From: Halomonas llamarensis
GTDB taxonomy: Bacteria > Pseudomonadota > Gammaproteobacteria > Pseudomonadales > Halomonadaceae
Direction: 5' to 3'
Assembly: GCF_023555005.1 (NCBI RefSeq)
Contig: NZ_JAMJPJ010000013.1
Location: 1 to 64,000, forward strand
DNA: 64,000 nucleotides
The position numbers and the translations under genes are program-made. The notes below the pieces were generated by a model. The model made no database searches, had not been told where the DNA came from, and saw nothing but the letters and a program-made list of their open reading frames with translations. Numbering within the stretch: position 1 is the first letter of the stretch; each line of letters starts with the position of its first letter. Positions 47,797-58,660 of the stretch are shown in pieces.

Positions 47797-49611
47797 TTAA
47801 AGTTCGATCAACGTATCGCCAACGACGACGCTGTCGCCTTCATTGACCTTCACCGCGGAAACCGTACCGCTGCTTGCGGCGCGCACTTCGGTTTCCATCT
47901 TCATCGCTTCGAGGATAATCACCACGTCGCCTTCGACAACCGCATCACCGGGCTTAACGTTCACTTTGAAAATATTCCCCGCTAGCGGGGCGTCAATGCT
48001 CTCGCCACTGCTTTCGACTGGAGCGCTTGCCCCTTTCTCTTTGGACGCATTAGATTGTTCTTGCACCTCACCGATATCACCACCTTCAGACACTTCCACC
48101 ACAAACGCCTTACCGTTGAGTCTGACGGTGTAAGTTTCGGGGCCGCTACTCGCCACCGGGGCTTTTGTTGGCTCAGCGTTGGCGGGCGCCTTAGCAGTGG
48201 CATCCGGCGCTTGCGGTACCGGCTCGAACGCATCCGGATTGTCGCGGTTTTTGAGGAACTTCAAGCCAATCTGTGGGAATAGCGCGTACGTCAAGACGTC
48301 ATCCATTTCACGCTCGCCCTCGGCTAAACGGATGTCGTCTGCCTTGGCTTTTTCTTTGAGCTCGGTAGCAAGCTTATCCATCTCAGGGCTTAGGTTATCC
48401 GCCGGGCGACAGGTGATCGGCTCGCCGCCATCAAGCACGCGTTTTTGCAGCTCAGCGTTGAGCGGGGCGGGCGCGGCGCCATATTCGCCCTTGAGCAAGG
48501 CCTGAACTTCTTTCGAGATCGACTTATAGCGCTCGCCCATCATCACGTTCATCACCGCTTGGGTGCCGACAATCTGCGAGGTCGGTGTGACCAGCGGGAT
48601 AAAGCCCAAGTCTTCGCGCACACGGGGAATTTCGCTTAACACATCGTCAAGCTTGTCACCGGCGCCCTGCTCTTTGAGCTGGCCTTCCATGTTGGTGAGC
48701 ATACCGCCCGGCACTTGCGCGATCAGAATGCGCGAATCAATGCCTTTTAACGAGCCTTCAAACGCTGCGTACTTCTTACGCACGTTGCGGAAATACGCCG
48801 CAATGTCTTCCAATAGCTCCAGATCCAGCCCCGTATCGCGGTCGGTGTCCTTGAGCATTGCCACGACGGATTCGGTCGGACTGTGGCCGTACGTCATCGA
48901 CATCGACGATATCGCCGTATCGACATTATCGATACCCGCTTCGACAGCTTTCAAAATAGTCGATGTCGACAGGCCCGTCGTCGCGTGGCACTGCATGTGA
49001 ATCGGGATCGATAGCTCCTGCTTTAAACGGGTGACCAGATCATATGCGGTGTAAGGCGTCAAAAGCCCCGCCATATCCTTGATAGCTAACGAGTCGGCGC
49101 CCATGTCCGCGATGGTTTTGGCCAAATCAACCCAGCTTTCCAGCGTATGAACCGGACTCACGGTGTAGGAAATCGTGCCTTGCGCGTGGCCTTCAACATC
49201 CCTTACGGCCTTAATCGCCCGCTCTAGATTGCGTGAGTCATTCATCGCATCAAACACACGGAACACATCCACGCCGTTGATTTTGGCGCGCTCAACAAAC
49301 TTATCCACCACGTCGTCGGCGTAGTGGCGATAGCCCAACAAGTTTTGGCCGCGCAACAGCATCTGTTGTGGCGTATTGGGCATTGCCTGTTTAAGCGCAC
49401 GAATGCGCTCCCACGGATCTTCGCCTAAGTAGCGGATACACGCATCGAAAGTCGCGCCGCCCCACGACTCTAATGACCAGAAGCCGACTTTATCCAGCTT
49501 TTCGGCAATGGGCAGCATGTCATCAAGGCGCATACGTGTCGCGAATAGCGATTGATGGGCGTCACGTAGCACAACATCCGTAATGCCCAACGGGCGTTTC
49601 GTCTCATTCAT
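47797..49611 (-). CDS. oadA: Oxaloacetate decarboxylase, alpha subunit (biotin carboxyltransferase)
   Basis: A 604-residue protein. The TIM-barrel carboxyltransferase domain ([24 protein letters not shown], metal ligands in [11 protein letters not shown]) is followed by the PYC_OADA conserved domain, a flexible Ala/Pro linker (about 460-530) and a C-terminal biotinyl domain with the target lysine in [11 protein letters not shown]. It transfers carboxyl from oxaloacetate to biotin for OadB. It lies between oadG and oadB in one operon. Confidence 0.96.
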   Translation of the reverse strand: MNETKRPLGITDVVLRDAHQSLFATRMRLDDMLPIAEKLDKVGFWSLESWGGATFDACIRYLGEDPWERIRALKQAMPNTPQQMLLRGQNLLGYRHYADDVVDKFVERAKINGVDVFRVFDAMNDSRNLERAIKAVRDVEGHAQGTISYTVSPVHTLESWVDLAKTIADMGADSLAIKDMAGLLTPYTAYDLVTRLKQELSIPIHMQCHATTGLSTSTILKAVEAGIDNVDTAISSMSMTYGHSPTESVVAMLKDTDRDTGLDLELLEDIAAYFRNVRKKYAAFEGSLKGIDSRILIAQVPGGMLTNMEGQLKEQGAGDKLDDVLSEIPRVREDLGFIPLVTPTSQIVGTQAVMNVMMGERYKSISKEVQALLKGEYGAAPAPLNAELQKRVLDGGEPITCRPADNLSPEMDKLATELKEKAKADDIRLAEGEREMDDVLTYALFPQIGLKFLKNRDNPDAFEPVPQAPDATAKAPANAEPTKAPVASSGPETYTVRLNGKAFVVEVSEGGDIGEVQEQSNASKEKGASAPVESSGESIDAPLAGNIFKVNVKPGDAVVEGDVVIILEAMKMETEVRAASSGTVSAVKVNEGDSVVVGDTLIEL

Positions 49612-49705
49612 GGCGTTAACTCGTATCGATAAGTAAAAAGGTGAAAGAGGCGCTAGAGATTGTCGTTAGTTTACAAACAAAATTCTCTTTTTTAACACAA
49701 GCAGG

Positions 49706-49963
49706 CTACGAATCACGCCCTTTTTGGCGACGGTAGCGATGAACAGCTGCGCTAATCACCGCCTGCACTTCATCGTCTTTTGGTGAGGTGCCAGTAGGCC
49801 CACGCCGCACAGGCGCTGATGGAACAGGGGCGGGCTGAAAGCGGCGCACAGCGCCCGACATCAGTGTAACGCTGATGACCAAAACGGTAAGAAACGTAAA
49901 AACGAACCCCATACCCAGCGCCATTAAGGCAAGCCCTTCGTTTAATAGCTCAGTATTTTGCAT
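49706..49963 (-). CDS. oadG: Oxaloacetate decarboxylase, gamma subunit
   Basis: An 85-residue protein from ATG 49963 (GGAG at 8 nt; the frame extends to 50053 without support). One N-terminal membrane helix (LALMALGMGFVFTFLTVLVISVTLM) is followed by a short Pro-rich linker and a C-terminal AVISAAVHRYRRQKG segment, all typical of OadG. It assembles the alpha and beta subunits and binds Zn2+ in some species. First gene of oadGAB. Confidence 0.92.
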   Translation of the reverse strand: MQNTELLNEGLALMALGMGFVFTFLTVLVISVTLMSGAVRRFQPAPVPSAPVRRGPTGTSPKDDEVQAVISAAVHRYRRQKGRDS

Positions 49964-50092
49964 TTGGCATTCTCCTGAATTCACGCTGATTACAGCGTTT
50001 CTTATAGCATACCCAGCGGCATTACCACGGTTAGCGCAATAAGGGTGGTACAATAAACTGCCACACTCAGAAAAGATTGCAATGGCGCCATA

Positions 50093-51118
50093 GTGGAACT
50101 CAACGTTGTTAATTTACTACAAAAAGGCAAAATAGGCCTTGCACCGATGGAAGGCGTTATCGATGCCCTTACCCGTAACTTATTGACGCGCCAGGTGGGT
50201 TTTGACTGGACCGTGACCGAATTTGTTCGTGTAGTCGATGCCCGCTTACCCCCGCGCGTGTTTTATAAACATTGCCCCGAACTACAAATATTCCCTGCAT
50301 CCACGCCCAGCGGCGTCCCCGTTCACCTCCAGTTACTCGGTTCAGACCCTCACGCACTTGCCGCCAACGCCCGCCAGGCCCTCTCGCTTGGTGCGCTAAG
50401 CATTGATTTAAATTTTGGCTGCCCCGCAAAGCTTGTCAATCGACATGATGGCGGCGCATCGCTTTTACGTCGACCAGAGCGGGTTTATGCCGCCGTCAAA
50501 GCCGTTTTTGACGCTGTTGGCGATCAGATTCCGGTCACGGCAAAAATTCGTTTGGGCTTCTCCAATCGTCGTTTAGCGATTGCTTGTGCCCAAGCAGCAG
50601 AAGCCGGCGGCGCCTGCCAGCTGGTGGTACATGGGCGCACACGCGACGAAGGCTATCGTCCGCCAGCGCATTGGGAATGGATTAGTAAAATTCGCCACCG
50701 AGTGAAGATCCCCGTAGTGGCGAACGGCGATATCTGGACGCTGGAAGACTACTGGAAAGCACGCACGCTGTCAGGTTGTCGTGATGTCATGCTTGGCAGA
50801 AGCGCCTTAGCCGACCCATGGCTTGCGCCTCGCATTCGCCACTGGCAGTTAACGGGCGAGCGTTTACCTGAGACCACTTGGCCTATGCGTGCCAACATGC
50901 TTAAAGAGTACGCCCATTTGCAGCGGCAAAACCTGCCCGAGCGCATTGTCGTCTCACTCGTCAAGCAGTGGCTCGCGCAGATGCGCCAGGGCAACGCGGA
51001 AGCCGACCGCCAATTTCAACGAGTAAAACGCATCACCGACCTGGCAACGCTGCTGGATAGCCTCGTGATCGATGCGCCAACACAACCACAACACAGGCAC
51101 GCCCCCTTAGAGGCGTAA
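50093..51118 (+). CDS. dusC: tRNA-dihydrouridine(16) synthase
   Basis: A 341-residue FMN-dependent Dus enzyme. IGLAPMEGVIDALTRNLL opens the TIM barrel, the catalytic Cys lies in NFGCPAKLVNRHDGGASLL, and the FMN/phosphate end is VVHGRTRDEGY and VVANGDIWTLEDYW. EFVRVVDARLPPRVFYKHCPEL resembles E. coli DusC, favouring the U16 specificity. The start is GTG 50093 with no clear Shine-Dalgarno; the next Met (50147) lies inside the conserved core. Confidence 0.9.
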   Translation: MELNVVNLLQKGKIGLAPMEGVIDALTRNLLTRQVGFDWTVTEFVRVVDARLPPRVFYKHCPELQIFPASTPSGVPVHLQLLGSDPHALAANARQALSLGALSIDLNFGCPAKLVNRHDGGASLLRRPERVYAAVKAVFDAVGDQIPVTAKIRLGFSNRRLAIACAQAAEAGGACQLVVHGRTRDEGYRPPAHWEWISKIRHRVKIPVVANGDIWTLEDYWKARTLSGCRDVMLGRSALADPWLAPRIRHWQLTGERLPETTWPMRANMLKEYAHLQRQNLPERIVVSLVKQWLAQMRQGNAEADRQFQRVKRITDLATLLDSLVIDAPTQPQHRHAPLEA

Positions 51119-51285
51119 CCTTGATCAAGAGCATAGCGGCAGGCCGATATCAAAAAAAACGCCCTACCAAAATAAATGGGGGGCGCTACACACGATCGCG
51201 AGATCAGCGACGCGAGCCACCGCTAAACTAGCCAGGAAAATAAAACTGATGGGTAACTTCATCATTAACGACTATCAAAACAGAA

Positions 51286-51310
51286 AACCCGCTCTCTTTG
51301 AGAGCGGGTT
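51286..51310 (-). terminator. Terminator behind the tRNA-Arg pair
   Basis: AACCCGCTCTC-TTT-GAGAGCGGGTT with T4 on the minus strand, 8 nt beyond the last tRNA gene. A weaker GC stem with an eight-base A-run (T on minus) at about 51151-51190 may back it up. Confidence 0.8.
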
Positions 51311-51317
51311 TATAATC

Positions 51318-51394
51318 TGGTGCGCCCGGGAGGATTCGAACCTCCGACCACCTGATTCGTAGTCAGGTACTCTATCCAGCTGAGCTACGGGCGC
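51318..51394 (-). tRNA. tRNA-Arg (ACG)
   Basis: 77 nt on the minus strand including an encoded CCA. Acceptor GCGCCCG, anticodon stem-loop CTGACTACGAATCAG with anticodon ACG, and T-loop GGTTCGAATCC are in order. Identical to the next copy. ACG becomes ICG after deamination and reads CGU/CGC/CGA. Confidence 0.97.
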
Positions 51395-51456
51395 TTAACG
51401 CTACTGCACTAGAATTAATATATTAAAACTTGCGCATTAGAGGCTTTTCAGGAAGG

Positions 51457-51533
51457 TGGTGCGCCCGGGAGGATTCGAACCTCCGACCACCTGATTCGTA
51501 GTCAGGTACTCTATCCAGCTGAGCTACGGGCGC
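51457..51533 (-). tRNA. tRNA-Arg (ACG), second copy
   Basis: 77 nt on the minus strand, identical in sequence to the copy at 51318-51394 as far as I can read, with encoded CCA. Separated from it by 62 bp. Confidence 0.97.
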
Positions 51534-51584
51534 TTACCTTTTGCTATCCTTCACCCTTTTTCGACGAAGAGACAGCATGCCAAT

Positions 51585-51677
51585 TGGCGGAGAGAGAGGG
51601 ATTCGAACCCTCGATAGGGCTATAAACCCTATACTCCCTTAGCAGGGGAGCGCCTTCAGCCACTCGGCCACCTCTCC
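51585..51677 (-). tRNA. tRNA-Ser (GCT)
   Basis: 93 nt on the minus strand with a long variable arm, as expected for tRNA-Ser. Acceptor GGAGAGG, anticodon loop with GCT (CTGCTAAG), T-loop GGTTCGAATCC, encoded CCA. It reads AGC/AGU. It lies between csrA and the two tRNA-Arg genes, as in many gammaproteobacteria. Confidence 0.97.
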
Positions 51678-51822
51678 TTAACGGCACGGCGTGAATATTA
51701 CCGATTTGGCGCGAGCCTGTCTACCCTTGTGCCAATTTTTTTCGCGCCAGCAACAAAAAGCGGGGATTCCCCTAAGACACGTAAGCCTATGTGCCATAAG
51801 CAAAACCCGCTCTTCAGGGCTA

Positions 51823-52014
51823 TTACTCGTCGTCGTCTTCTTCGGTGCTTCGCTCACGCTGAATACGCTGGTAGATCTCTTCACGGTGAACAGCAACGTC
51901 TTTCGGCGCATTAACGCCAATACGGACTTGGTTGCCTTTCACCCCTAAAACCGTGACGGTAATTTCATCACCGATCATCAGGGTTTCGCCAACACGGCGG
52001 GTTAAGATGAGCAT
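51823..52014 (-). CDS. csrA: Carbon storage regulator CsrA/RsmA
   Basis: A 63-residue RNA-binding protein: [37 protein letters not shown], matching E. coli CsrA almost throughout, with R44-containing [14 protein letters not shown] and a short acidic tail. ATG 52014 has AAGGAGA at 6 nt. It represses or activates translation by binding GGA motifs in mRNA leaders. The RsmZ-like sRNA at 61838-62004 in this window is the expected antagonist. Upstream of tRNA-Ser/Arg, downstream of lysC. Confidence 0.98.
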   Translation of the reverse strand: MLILTRRVGETLMIGDEITVTVLGVKGNQVRIGVNAPKDVAVHREEIYQRIQRERSTEEDDDE

Positions 52015-52227
52015 GGCTGATCTCCTTCTCAGACGTTTTTTGTTGCAACGGGATGTGTCCGCCAGAATCGGCGCCGTGCCATTATGCGCCATGACACCGC
52101 TGTCACCAATGGCGCAGGGTTATATCACCTGAACACCCCGTTGAAAGAAAGCCCACCACCGCGCGGCAGCGAGACCCCTTATTTAGCGTAGAAGGTTTCA
52201 CACATCTTACGTTATCTAAATGCCGTG

Positions 52228-53478
52228 TTACTCAGGTTCGATATCCGATTTATTCAAACCAAAGGCTTTATGCAACGCTTGAACTGCCAATTCCATGTGC
52301 TTCTCATCAATCACGACAGAAATTTTGATTTCTGAAGTCGATACCATGCGGATATTGACATTTTCATCGGCCAAAACGCGGAACATCTTGGACGCTACGC
52401 CCGCATGCGAGCGCATACCTACGCCGACGAGCGATACTTTCGCGATATTATCGTCACCGCGCAGATCACCGCCACCCAGATCAGGAATCACTTGCTCTTC
52501 GAGAATCTTTTTGGTCGCTTTATAATCGCCTTTGGCCACGGTAAAGGTAAAATCGGTGTAGTCACCGGCCGGTGCCACGTTTTGCACGATCATATCGACT
52601 TCGATATTGGCATCAGCAATCGGACCTAGAATGCGTGAGGCGACACCCGGTACGTCGGGCGTGTTCAACAGGGTCAGTTTGGCTTCGCTTTTGGTAAAGG
52701 CAATACCGGAAATCAGCGGTTCTTCCATGGAGTCCTCGTCTTCGTCTGAGTCTGCAACAATAAGGGTACCGGGGCCGTCTTCAAAGCTTGAGAGCACCCG
52801 TAGCGGAACGTTGTACTTACCGGCGAATTCCACCGCGCGAATCTGCAATATCTTAGAACCTAAACTCGCCAGCTCCAGCATCTCTTCGACGGTGATCGTT
52901 TCCAGGCGCTGCGCTTTAGAGCAAACACGCGGGTCGGTGGTATAAACACCGTCAACGTCAGTATAAATCTGACACTCATCCGCCTTCAGCGCGGCCGCGA
53001 GCGCAACACCGGTGGTGTCAGAGCCGCCGCGGCCCAAGGTGGTGATGTTGCCCTCGTCATCCACACCCTGAAAGCCAGCCACTACCACGACTTTGCCTGC
53101 ATCAAGATCCTCTTGCAGCTCATCGGTCTCAATGCGCTGGATGCGCGCTTTGGTGTAAGCGCTATCGGTATGGATCCCGACCTGGGCTCCCGTGTGTGAT
53201 GTCGCGGGCACGTCGAGCTGCTGCAGTGCCATTGCCAATAGTGAAATGGTGACCTGCTCGCCGGTGGAGAGCAGCATATCCATCTCACGGGGCTCTGGTT
53301 CACTGTTGAGCGCCGTGGCCATATCGGTCAAGCGGTTAGTCTCGCCGCTCATCGCAGAGACGACCACCACCACTTGGTGCCCTTGGTCGCGAAACCCTTT
53401 GACCTTTTGCGCCACGGCCTTGATGCGCTCGACAGAGCCCACCGATGTACCGCCGAACTTCTGTACGTATAGTGCCAT
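52228..53478 (-). CDS. lysC: Aspartate kinase
   Basis: A 416-residue enzyme that phosphorylates aspartate, the entry to lysine, threonine and methionine. The kinase domain has VQKFGGTSVGSVERI and FTVAKGDYKA; GRGGSDTTGVALAAALKADECQIYTDVDGVYT is the aspartate/ATP site. Two C-terminal ACT domains (about 265-405) are the feedback site. It is monofunctional and of Pseudomonas-type length. A smaller subunit from an internal start, as in some relatives, is possible. Between alaS and csrA, as in Pseudomonas. Confidence 0.96.
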   Translation of the reverse strand: MALYVQKFGGTSVGSVERIKAVAQKVKGFRDQGHQVVVVVSAMSGETNRLTDMATALNSEPEPREMDMLLSTGEQVTISLLAMALQQLDVPATSHTGAQVGIHTDSAYTKARIQRIETDELQEDLDAGKVVVVAGFQGVDDEGNITTLGRGGSDTTGVALAAALKADECQIYTDVDGVYTTDPRVCSKAQRLETITVEEMLELASLGSKILQIRAVEFAGKYNVPLRVLSSFEDGPGTLIVADSDEDEDSMEEPLISGIAFTKSEAKLTLLNTPDVPGVASRILGPIADANIEVDMIVQNVAPAGDYTDFTFTVAKGDYKATKKILEEQVIPDLGGGDLRGDDNIAKVSLVGVGMRSHAGVASKMFRVLADENVNIRMVSTSEIKISVVIDEKHMELAVQALHKAFGLNKSDIEPE

Positions 53479-53541
53479 ATGCCGTTTTCCTATTACGTTC
53501 GAGAATGAAGGGTGAAATGTAAAAACGTGTTATCAAACAGG

Positions 53542-53571
53542 AAGGCCGGTGACTATCACGCCACCGGCCTT
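53542..53571 (-). terminator. GC-rich hairpin between alaS and lysC
   Basis: AAGGCCGGTG / CACCGGCCTT stem with 10-nt loop directly behind the alaS stop. The T-tract is poor on the minus strand, so it may be a partial terminator or a processing/stability element. Confidence 0.5.
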
Positions 53572-53576
53572 TTCGA

Positions 53577-56189
53577 TTACTTAAGCACGCGCTCCAACCA
53601 AGCAGGAACGCTATCCAGCGCGCTGGGTAAGGCCTCCGGCTGACTGCCGCCGGCCTGGGCCATGTCGGCACGGCCACCGCCTTTGCCGCCGACTTGCGAG
53701 GCCACATGGTTAACCAGCTCGCCCGCTTTAACGCGCCCGGTGAGATCTTGCGTCACCCCAGCGATCAAACTGACCTTACCGGCGTCTTTATCGGCCACGC
53801 CAAGCACGATAACGCCAGAGCCCATTTTGTTTTTCAGCTGATCCAACACGCCCCGCATCTCTTTACCCGAGACACCTTCCAGCTGCGTGGCCAGCAGCCT
53901 CACGCCGCCAACGTCTTCGGCCTGACTAAGCATATCGCTGCCTGCGGCGCTGGCCAGTTTCGCCTTGACCTGCTCAAGCTCTTTTTCCAGGCTGCGATTG
54001 CGCTCGACCAAGGATTCAACGCGGGACTCTACCTGTTCAGGCTTAGCCTTCACGCGCTCAGCAATACGCTGCACGCGGGCTTCTTGCTCGCGGAAGTAAG
54101 CCAACGCGTTTTCACCGGTAATCGCTTCAATGCGGCGCACACCGGAGGCAATACCGACTTCGCTAATAAGATGGCAGCAACCGATATCGCCGCTGCGCGC
54201 GACATGGGTTCCCCCACATAGTTCGATAGAGAAATCATCACGGCCAATCGTCAATACGCGAACGCTATCGGTGTACTTCGCCTCGAACAGGGCCGCGGCG
54301 CCTTTATCCTTGGCTTCATCCAGGGTCATTTGTTCGGTCTTGGTCGGCGCGTTAGCGAGAACCTGCTCGTTTACCAGACGTTCGACTTCATCGAGCTGCT
54401 CGGGCGTCATCGGCTCAAAGTGACTAAAGTCAAAGCGCAGTCGCTCAGCGGTCACCAGCGAGCCTTTCTGCTGCACGTGATCGCCCAGCACCATCCGCAG
54501 TGCCTTATGCAGCAAATGCGTTGCCGAGTGATTGCGCACGGTCGCACTACGAAGCGTCGCATCGACTTGCGGATGCACACGCGCCCCGACATTGAGTGCT
54601 CCTTCGACCATTACGCCCCGATGCAGATGATGGCCGCTCTGCTTTTGGGTATCAGTGACCTGGAAGCGGGCGCCGTCATCCAGATGCAAATAACCGGTAT
54701 CGCCGACCTGACCGCCGGATTCGCCGTAAAACGGCGTGCGGTCGAGAACGACAATGCCTTTTTGCCCGGCTTCTAACGCGGCAAGCTCGTTGCCTTCACT
54801 ATCGACGATTGCGGTGACTTTTGCCTCGTCTTCCAGGCTGTCATAGCCGGTAAATAGCGTTTCGCCGCCCAGCTCAATTTTTACGCTGTAGTCAGCGCCG
54901 AACTGACTCGCTGCGCGGGCGCGCTCGCGCTGGGCTTCCAATTCACGCTGAAACCCGTCTTCGTCGAGCGTCACATCACGCTCCCGGCAGACATCGGCGG
55001 TTAGGTCATAAGGGAAGCCGAACGTGTCATACAGTTTAAAAACGGTCTCACCCGGCAACACCTTACCTTCAAGCTCGTCGAGCGCGGCGCTCAAAAGCCC
55101 CATGCCATGATCCAGCGTGCGGGCAAACTGCTCTTCTTCTTTGAGCAGCACGCGGGCAATCTGATCGCGCGCGTCACGTAGCTCCGGGTAGGCATCCCCC
55201 ATTTCCGCATCGAGCGCGCTCACCAGCGTGTGGAAAAATGGCTCGGAAGCGCCCAGCTTGTGCCCGTGGCGGATCGCACGACGAATAATCCGGCGCAACA
55301 CATAGCCACGACCTTCATTGGAAGGCAACACGCCATCGGCAATCAAAAAGGCGCACGAGCGAATATGATCAGCAATCACGCGCAGCGACGGCGTATTGGT
55401 ATCTGAGTGGCCGGTCGCTTGAGCCGCTGCCTGTAACAAGTTCTGGAACAGGTCGATTTCGTAATTGGAGTGAACGCCTTGCATGACGGCGGCAACACGC
55501 TCCAAGCCCAGACCCGTATCAATCGACGGTTTAGGCAGCGGGTTTAGCGTACCCTCGGCGTCGCGGTCGAACTGCATAAAGACCAAGTTCCAGATTTCGA
55601 TGTAACGGTCGCCGTCCTCTTCGGGGCTGCCAGGAGGACCGCCCCACACGTCAGGGCCGTGGTCGAAGAAGATTTCGGAGCTCGGGCCACAAGGGCCGGT
55701 GTCGCCCATCTGCCAGAAGTTATCTTCGTCGAGCTTGGAGAAGCGTTCGGGGTCGACGCCGATCTCGTCTTTCCAGATCGCTTCCGCTTCGTCGTCACTG
55801 ATATGTACCGTGACCCAAAGTTTGTCTTTAGGCAGGCCGAGGGTTTCGGTGAGAAACGTCCAGGCAAAGCGGATCGCATCACGCTTGAAGTAGTCGCCGA
55901 AGCTGAAGTTGCCCAGCATTTCAAAGAAGGTGTGGTGGCGCGCGGTATAGCCGACGTTATCCAAATCGTTATGCTTACCGCCGGCGCGCACACAGCGTTG
56001 CGCTGACGTGGCGCGCACATAAGGGCGTGGATCGCGCCCGAGAAAGACATCTTTAAACGGCACCATACCCGCATTAGTGAACAAAAGCGTCGGGTCGTTG
56101 CCCGGCACCAAAGAGCTCGTCGGCACGATGGTGTGCCCATGCTGGGCAAAATAGTCGAGAAAGGCTGTTCTGATTTCTGCGCTTTTCAT
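53577..56189 (-). CDS. alaS: Alanyl-tRNA synthetase
   Basis: An 870-residue protein, start [19 protein letters not shown] at ATG 56189 (the frame extends to 56255). Class II aminoacylation core (about 1-460: [39 protein letters not shown]), editing domain with zinc ligands ([14 protein letters not shown] and [16 protein letters not shown]) and the C-terminal C-Ala domain with a Gly-rich [15 protein letters not shown] end. It charges tRNA-Ala and clears mischarged Ser/Gly. Confidence 0.98.
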   Translation of the reverse strand: MKSAEIRTAFLDYFAQHGHTIVPTSSLVPGNDPTLLFTNAGMVPFKDVFLGRDPRPYVRATSAQRCVRAGGKHNDLDNVGYTARHHTFFEMLGNFSFGDYFKRDAIRFAWTFLTETLGLPKDKLWVTVHISDDEAEAIWKDEIGVDPERFSKLDEDNFWQMGDTGPCGPSSEIFFDHGPDVWGGPPGSPEEDGDRYIEIWNLVFMQFDRDAEGTLNPLPKPSIDTGLGLERVAAVMQGVHSNYEIDLFQNLLQAAAQATGHSDTNTPSLRVIADHIRSCAFLIADGVLPSNEGRGYVLRRIIRRAIRHGHKLGASEPFFHTLVSALDAEMGDAYPELRDARDQIARVLLKEEEQFARTLDHGMGLLSAALDELEGKVLPGETVFKLYDTFGFPYDLTADVCRERDVTLDEDGFQRELEAQRERARAASQFGADYSVKIELGGETLFTGYDSLEDEAKVTAIVDSEGNELAALEAGQKGIVVLDRTPFYGESGGQVGDTGYLHLDDGARFQVTDTQKQSGHHLHRGVMVEGALNVGARVHPQVDATLRSATVRNHSATHLLHKALRMVLGDHVQQKGSLVTAERLRFDFSHFEPMTPEQLDEVERLVNEQVLANAPTKTEQMTLDEAKDKGAAALFEAKYTDSVRVLTIGRDDFSIELCGGTHVARSGDIGCCHLISEVGIASGVRRIEAITGENALAYFREQEARVQRIAERVKAKPEQVESRVESLVERNRSLEKELEQVKAKLASAAGSDMLSQAEDVGGVRLLATQLEGVSGKEMRGVLDQLKNKMGSGVIVLGVADKDAGKVSLIAGVTQDLTGRVKAGELVNHVASQVGGKGGGRADMAQAGGSQPEALPSALDSVPAWLERVLK

Positions 56190-56336
56190 AGGGTATCCGT
56201 AACAAGAAAGCGTGATGCCCCAGGGCGCTTTAGCCGCTACCCGCCGGGGTCGCAAAGGCGCTATTATAGCGCAGTTGTCAAACGACTAAAGCCGCAGTTA
56301 GTGGCAGACGCAAGAAAATCGCCACATTGGAGGGCG

Positions 56337-56822
56337 TTAAAGCGTCGAAAGTGCGTAGCGGATCTGGTCAAAATCAAAGCCGCGACTGACCAGAAAGCGC
56401 TCGCGCTTGGCACGCTCTTTGGGGGTATCGCCGGGGGAAGAAAAGCGCCGAGAAAGGGCCTCACGGGCGAGATCGAACCAATCAACACCCTCTTGCGCCA
56501 CTACCTCAGCCAATGCGGCCGCATACGTGGCGGAATCGACACCACGCTGTCGCAACTCGCTTTCAATGCGCCGTACGCCTTGCCCGCGTAAAATGCGCGA
56601 ACGAATAAAACTTTCAGCAAAGCGCGTATCCGACTGTAGCCCTTCTTCGGCAAGTGCGCTTAAACAAGCGTCGATCTCGTCAGGCGGCACGTCTTTGCGC
56701 TCAAGGCGGGTGGCTAGCTCAGCGCGGGAATATTCGCGCCGAGCCAGCAGGGTAATAGCGATCTCGCGGGGCGAGCGCTCAGATTGTCCGGATGCACTCG
56801 TGCTGGAAGCGCCAAATGCCAT
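56337..56822 (-). CDS. recX: Regulatory protein RecX
   Basis: A 161-residue helical protein that caps and inhibits RecA filaments. It has three RecX repeats: LLARREYSRAELATRLERK, LQSDTRFAESFIRSRILRGQGVRRIESELRQRGV, and FLVSRGFDFDQIRYAL. It lies 6 bp behind recA in one operon. Another ATG lies one codon upstream (56825). Confidence 0.95.
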   Translation of the reverse strand: MAFGASSTSASGQSERSPREIAITLLARREYSRAELATRLERKDVPPDEIDACLSALAEEGLQSDTRFAESFIRSRILRGQGVRRIESELRQRGVDSATYAAALAEVVAQEGVDWFDLAREALSRRFSSPGDTPKERAKRERFLVSRGFDFDQIRYALSTL

Positions 56823-56828
56823 CACGGT

Positions 56829-57953
56829 TTACAGCAGCTCGTCGCTATCAGACTCAAGCGGCGCTTGATCAGCAGAGGCTTCCGCCGCCGCTTTCTTTTT
56901 GCCATCGCTTTTGCCGTCGCTTTTGCTGTCGTCTTTGCCGCTCTCTGTGTTCGGCTCGGGCTGCGCGAGTAACTGTGCGCGAATTTGGCTTTCGATCTCT
57001 TCCATTGTCCCGGGGTTATCTTCGAGGTATTGCGCGGCGTTGGCTTTACCTTGGCCAATCTTTTTGCCCTTGTAGCTGTACCAAGCGCCGGCTTTATCGA
57101 CGAGGTTGCACTGTACGCCGAGGTCAACCACCTCACCGGCGTGATAAATGCCTTTGCCATAAAGAATCTGGAACTCGGCTTGCCTAAACGGCGGCGCCAC
57201 TTTGTTTTTGACCACTTTTACACGGGTTTCGTTACCCGTGACTTCGTCGCCCGATTTCACCGAGCCGGTGCGGCGAATATCCAAGCGCACGCTGGAATAA
57301 AATTTCAGTGCATTACCGCCGGTGGTGGTTTCCGGCGAGCCAAACATCACCCCGATTTTCATGCGGATCTGGTTGACGAAAATCACCATGCAGTTGGCAT
57401 TTTTCATGTTGCCGGTGACCTTACGCAGCGCCTGCGACATCAAACGCGCTTGAAGACCAACGTGGGCGTCGCCCATCTCGCCCTCAATCTCGGCGCGTGG
57501 CGTCAAAGCGGCCACGGAGTCGATCACGATGACGTCAACACCACCAGAGCGCACCAGCATGTCGGTGATTTCCAGCGCCTGTTCGCCGGTATCAGGCTGC
57601 GAGACCAGAAGATCGTCCAAGTTAACCCCGAGCTTCTCGGCATAGCTTGGATCCAGGGCGTGCTCAGCGTCGACGAAAGCACATACCTTGCCTTGTTTTT
57701 GCGCTTCGGCAATCACCGAAAGCGTTAGCGTTGTTTTACCCGACGACTCGGGGCCGAAAATTTCCACCACGCGGCCAAACGGCAAGCCACCAATGCCCAG
57801 CGCAATATCAAGCCCAAGCGAGCCGGTGGAAACCGACGGCATCACCACCCGGGGCGTATCGCCTAGGCGCATCACGGTGCCTTTACCAAACTGGCGGTCG
57901 ATCTGGCTGAGTGCGGCGTTTAGCGCCTTCGTGCGGTTTTCGTCCTGAGCCAT
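56829..57953 (-). CDS. recA: Recombinase A
   Basis: A 374-residue RecA with Walker [14 protein letters not shown], Walker [13 protein letters not shown], and DNA-binding loop L1/L2 regions ([52 protein letters not shown]). The C-terminal tail is long, acidic and Lys/Asp/Ser-rich ([17 protein letters not shown]), which tunes DNA binding. It drives strand exchange and LexA cleavage. A LexA-like box lies 20 bp upstream of the ATG. Confidence 0.98.
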   Translation of the reverse strand: MAQDENRTKALNAALSQIDRQFGKGTVMRLGDTPRVVMPSVSTGSLGLDIALGIGGLPFGRVVEIFGPESSGKTTLTLSVIAEAQKQGKVCAFVDAEHALDPSYAEKLGVNLDDLLVSQPDTGEQALEITDMLVRSGGVDVIVIDSVAALTPRAEIEGEMGDAHVGLQARLMSQALRKVTGNMKNANCMVIFVNQIRMKIGVMFGSPETTTGGNALKFYSSVRLDIRRTGSVKSGDEVTGNETRVKVVKNKVAPPFRQAEFQILYGKGIYHAGEVVDLGVQCNLVDKAGAWYSYKGKKIGQGKANAAQYLEDNPGTMEEIESQIRAQLLAQPEPNTESGKDDSKSDGKSDGKKKAAAEASADQAPLESDSDELL

Positions 57954-57972
57954 GCGGAGATCCTCATAAAGG

Positions 57973-57988
57973 CTGTATAGTTAGCCAG
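57973..57988 (-). promoter_or_regulatory. LexA (SOS) box of recA
   Basis: CTGGCTAACTATACAG on the minus strand fits CTGT-N8-ACAG with one change (G for T in the left half-site). It lies in the recA promoter with a TTGACC about 30 bp upstream, as expected for SOS control. Confidence 0.65.
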
Positions 57989-58050
57989 CAGTATGCCAAA
58001 GATTGGTCAATAAACAAATGCCCGACGGCATTTTCTGCGCTTTTCTTTTG

Positions 58051-58563
58051 CTAGTGTTTGTCGAGTGCCACGATCAACCGCGTAATGCCTTGGCGCACCG
58101 TCTGTTCACGCACGGCCTGGCGATCACCGGGAAAGTGCAAACACTCCGCCTGCTGGGCATTAACACCGCCCCATCCTAACCAGACGGTGCCGACCGGCTT
58201 TTCGTCACTCCCTCCGCCGGGGCCTGCCACACCACTGACCGCGACGGCCAAATCCGCCCCGCTTTCGCGGCAAGCGCCTGCTACCATCGCTTTTACCACC
58301 GCTTCGCTGACCGCGCCCTGGCTTTCGAGCATCTCCTCGGGCACACCCAAAAGGCGGCTTTTTGCCGCATTAGAGTAGGTGACGTAACCGGTCGAGAAAT
58401 ATGCTGAGCTTCCCGGTACCGCGGTAATGGCACTGGCGATCCCACCGCCAGTACACGACTCCGCGGCACTCACTTCCACTTGATAGGTGGTGCACAATTT
58501 ACCTAGCCGTTGTGCCAGCAAGGTTAAATCCAAGTTTTTTAGACTCTCAACGCTTAACGCCAT
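58051..58563 (-). CDS. pncC: Nicotinamide-nucleotide amidohydrolase (CinA C-terminal family)
   Basis: A 170-residue protein equal to the C-terminal CinA domain alone: [66 protein letters not shown]. It deamidates NMN to NaMN in pyridine nucleotide recycling. ATG 58563 has AAGGAG at 5 nt; a GTG lies two codons upstream. It precedes recA, as ygaD/pncC-recA-recX in E. coli. Confidence 0.95.
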   Translation of the reverse strand: MALSVESLKNLDLTLLAQRLGKLCTTYQVEVSAAESCTGGGIASAITAVPGSSAYFSTGYVTYSNAAKSRLLGVPEEMLESQGAVSEAVVKAMVAGACRESGADLAVAVSGVAGPGGGSDEKPVGTVWLGWGGVNAQQAECLHFPGDRQAVREQTVRQGITRLIVALDKH

Positions 58564-58660
58564 GGTCACTCCTTCATGTCGAACATCACTTCAGCGTAGA
58601 ATACCGGTTTTCACACGACGATTTCACATACTCGACGAACACGCGCACTCCAGGACACTC

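Noticed and set aside
58487-58660. N-terminal extension of MutS
   Set aside because: The upstream frame overlaps pncC on the other strand and lacks MutS similarity; ATG 58661 gives the normal family length.
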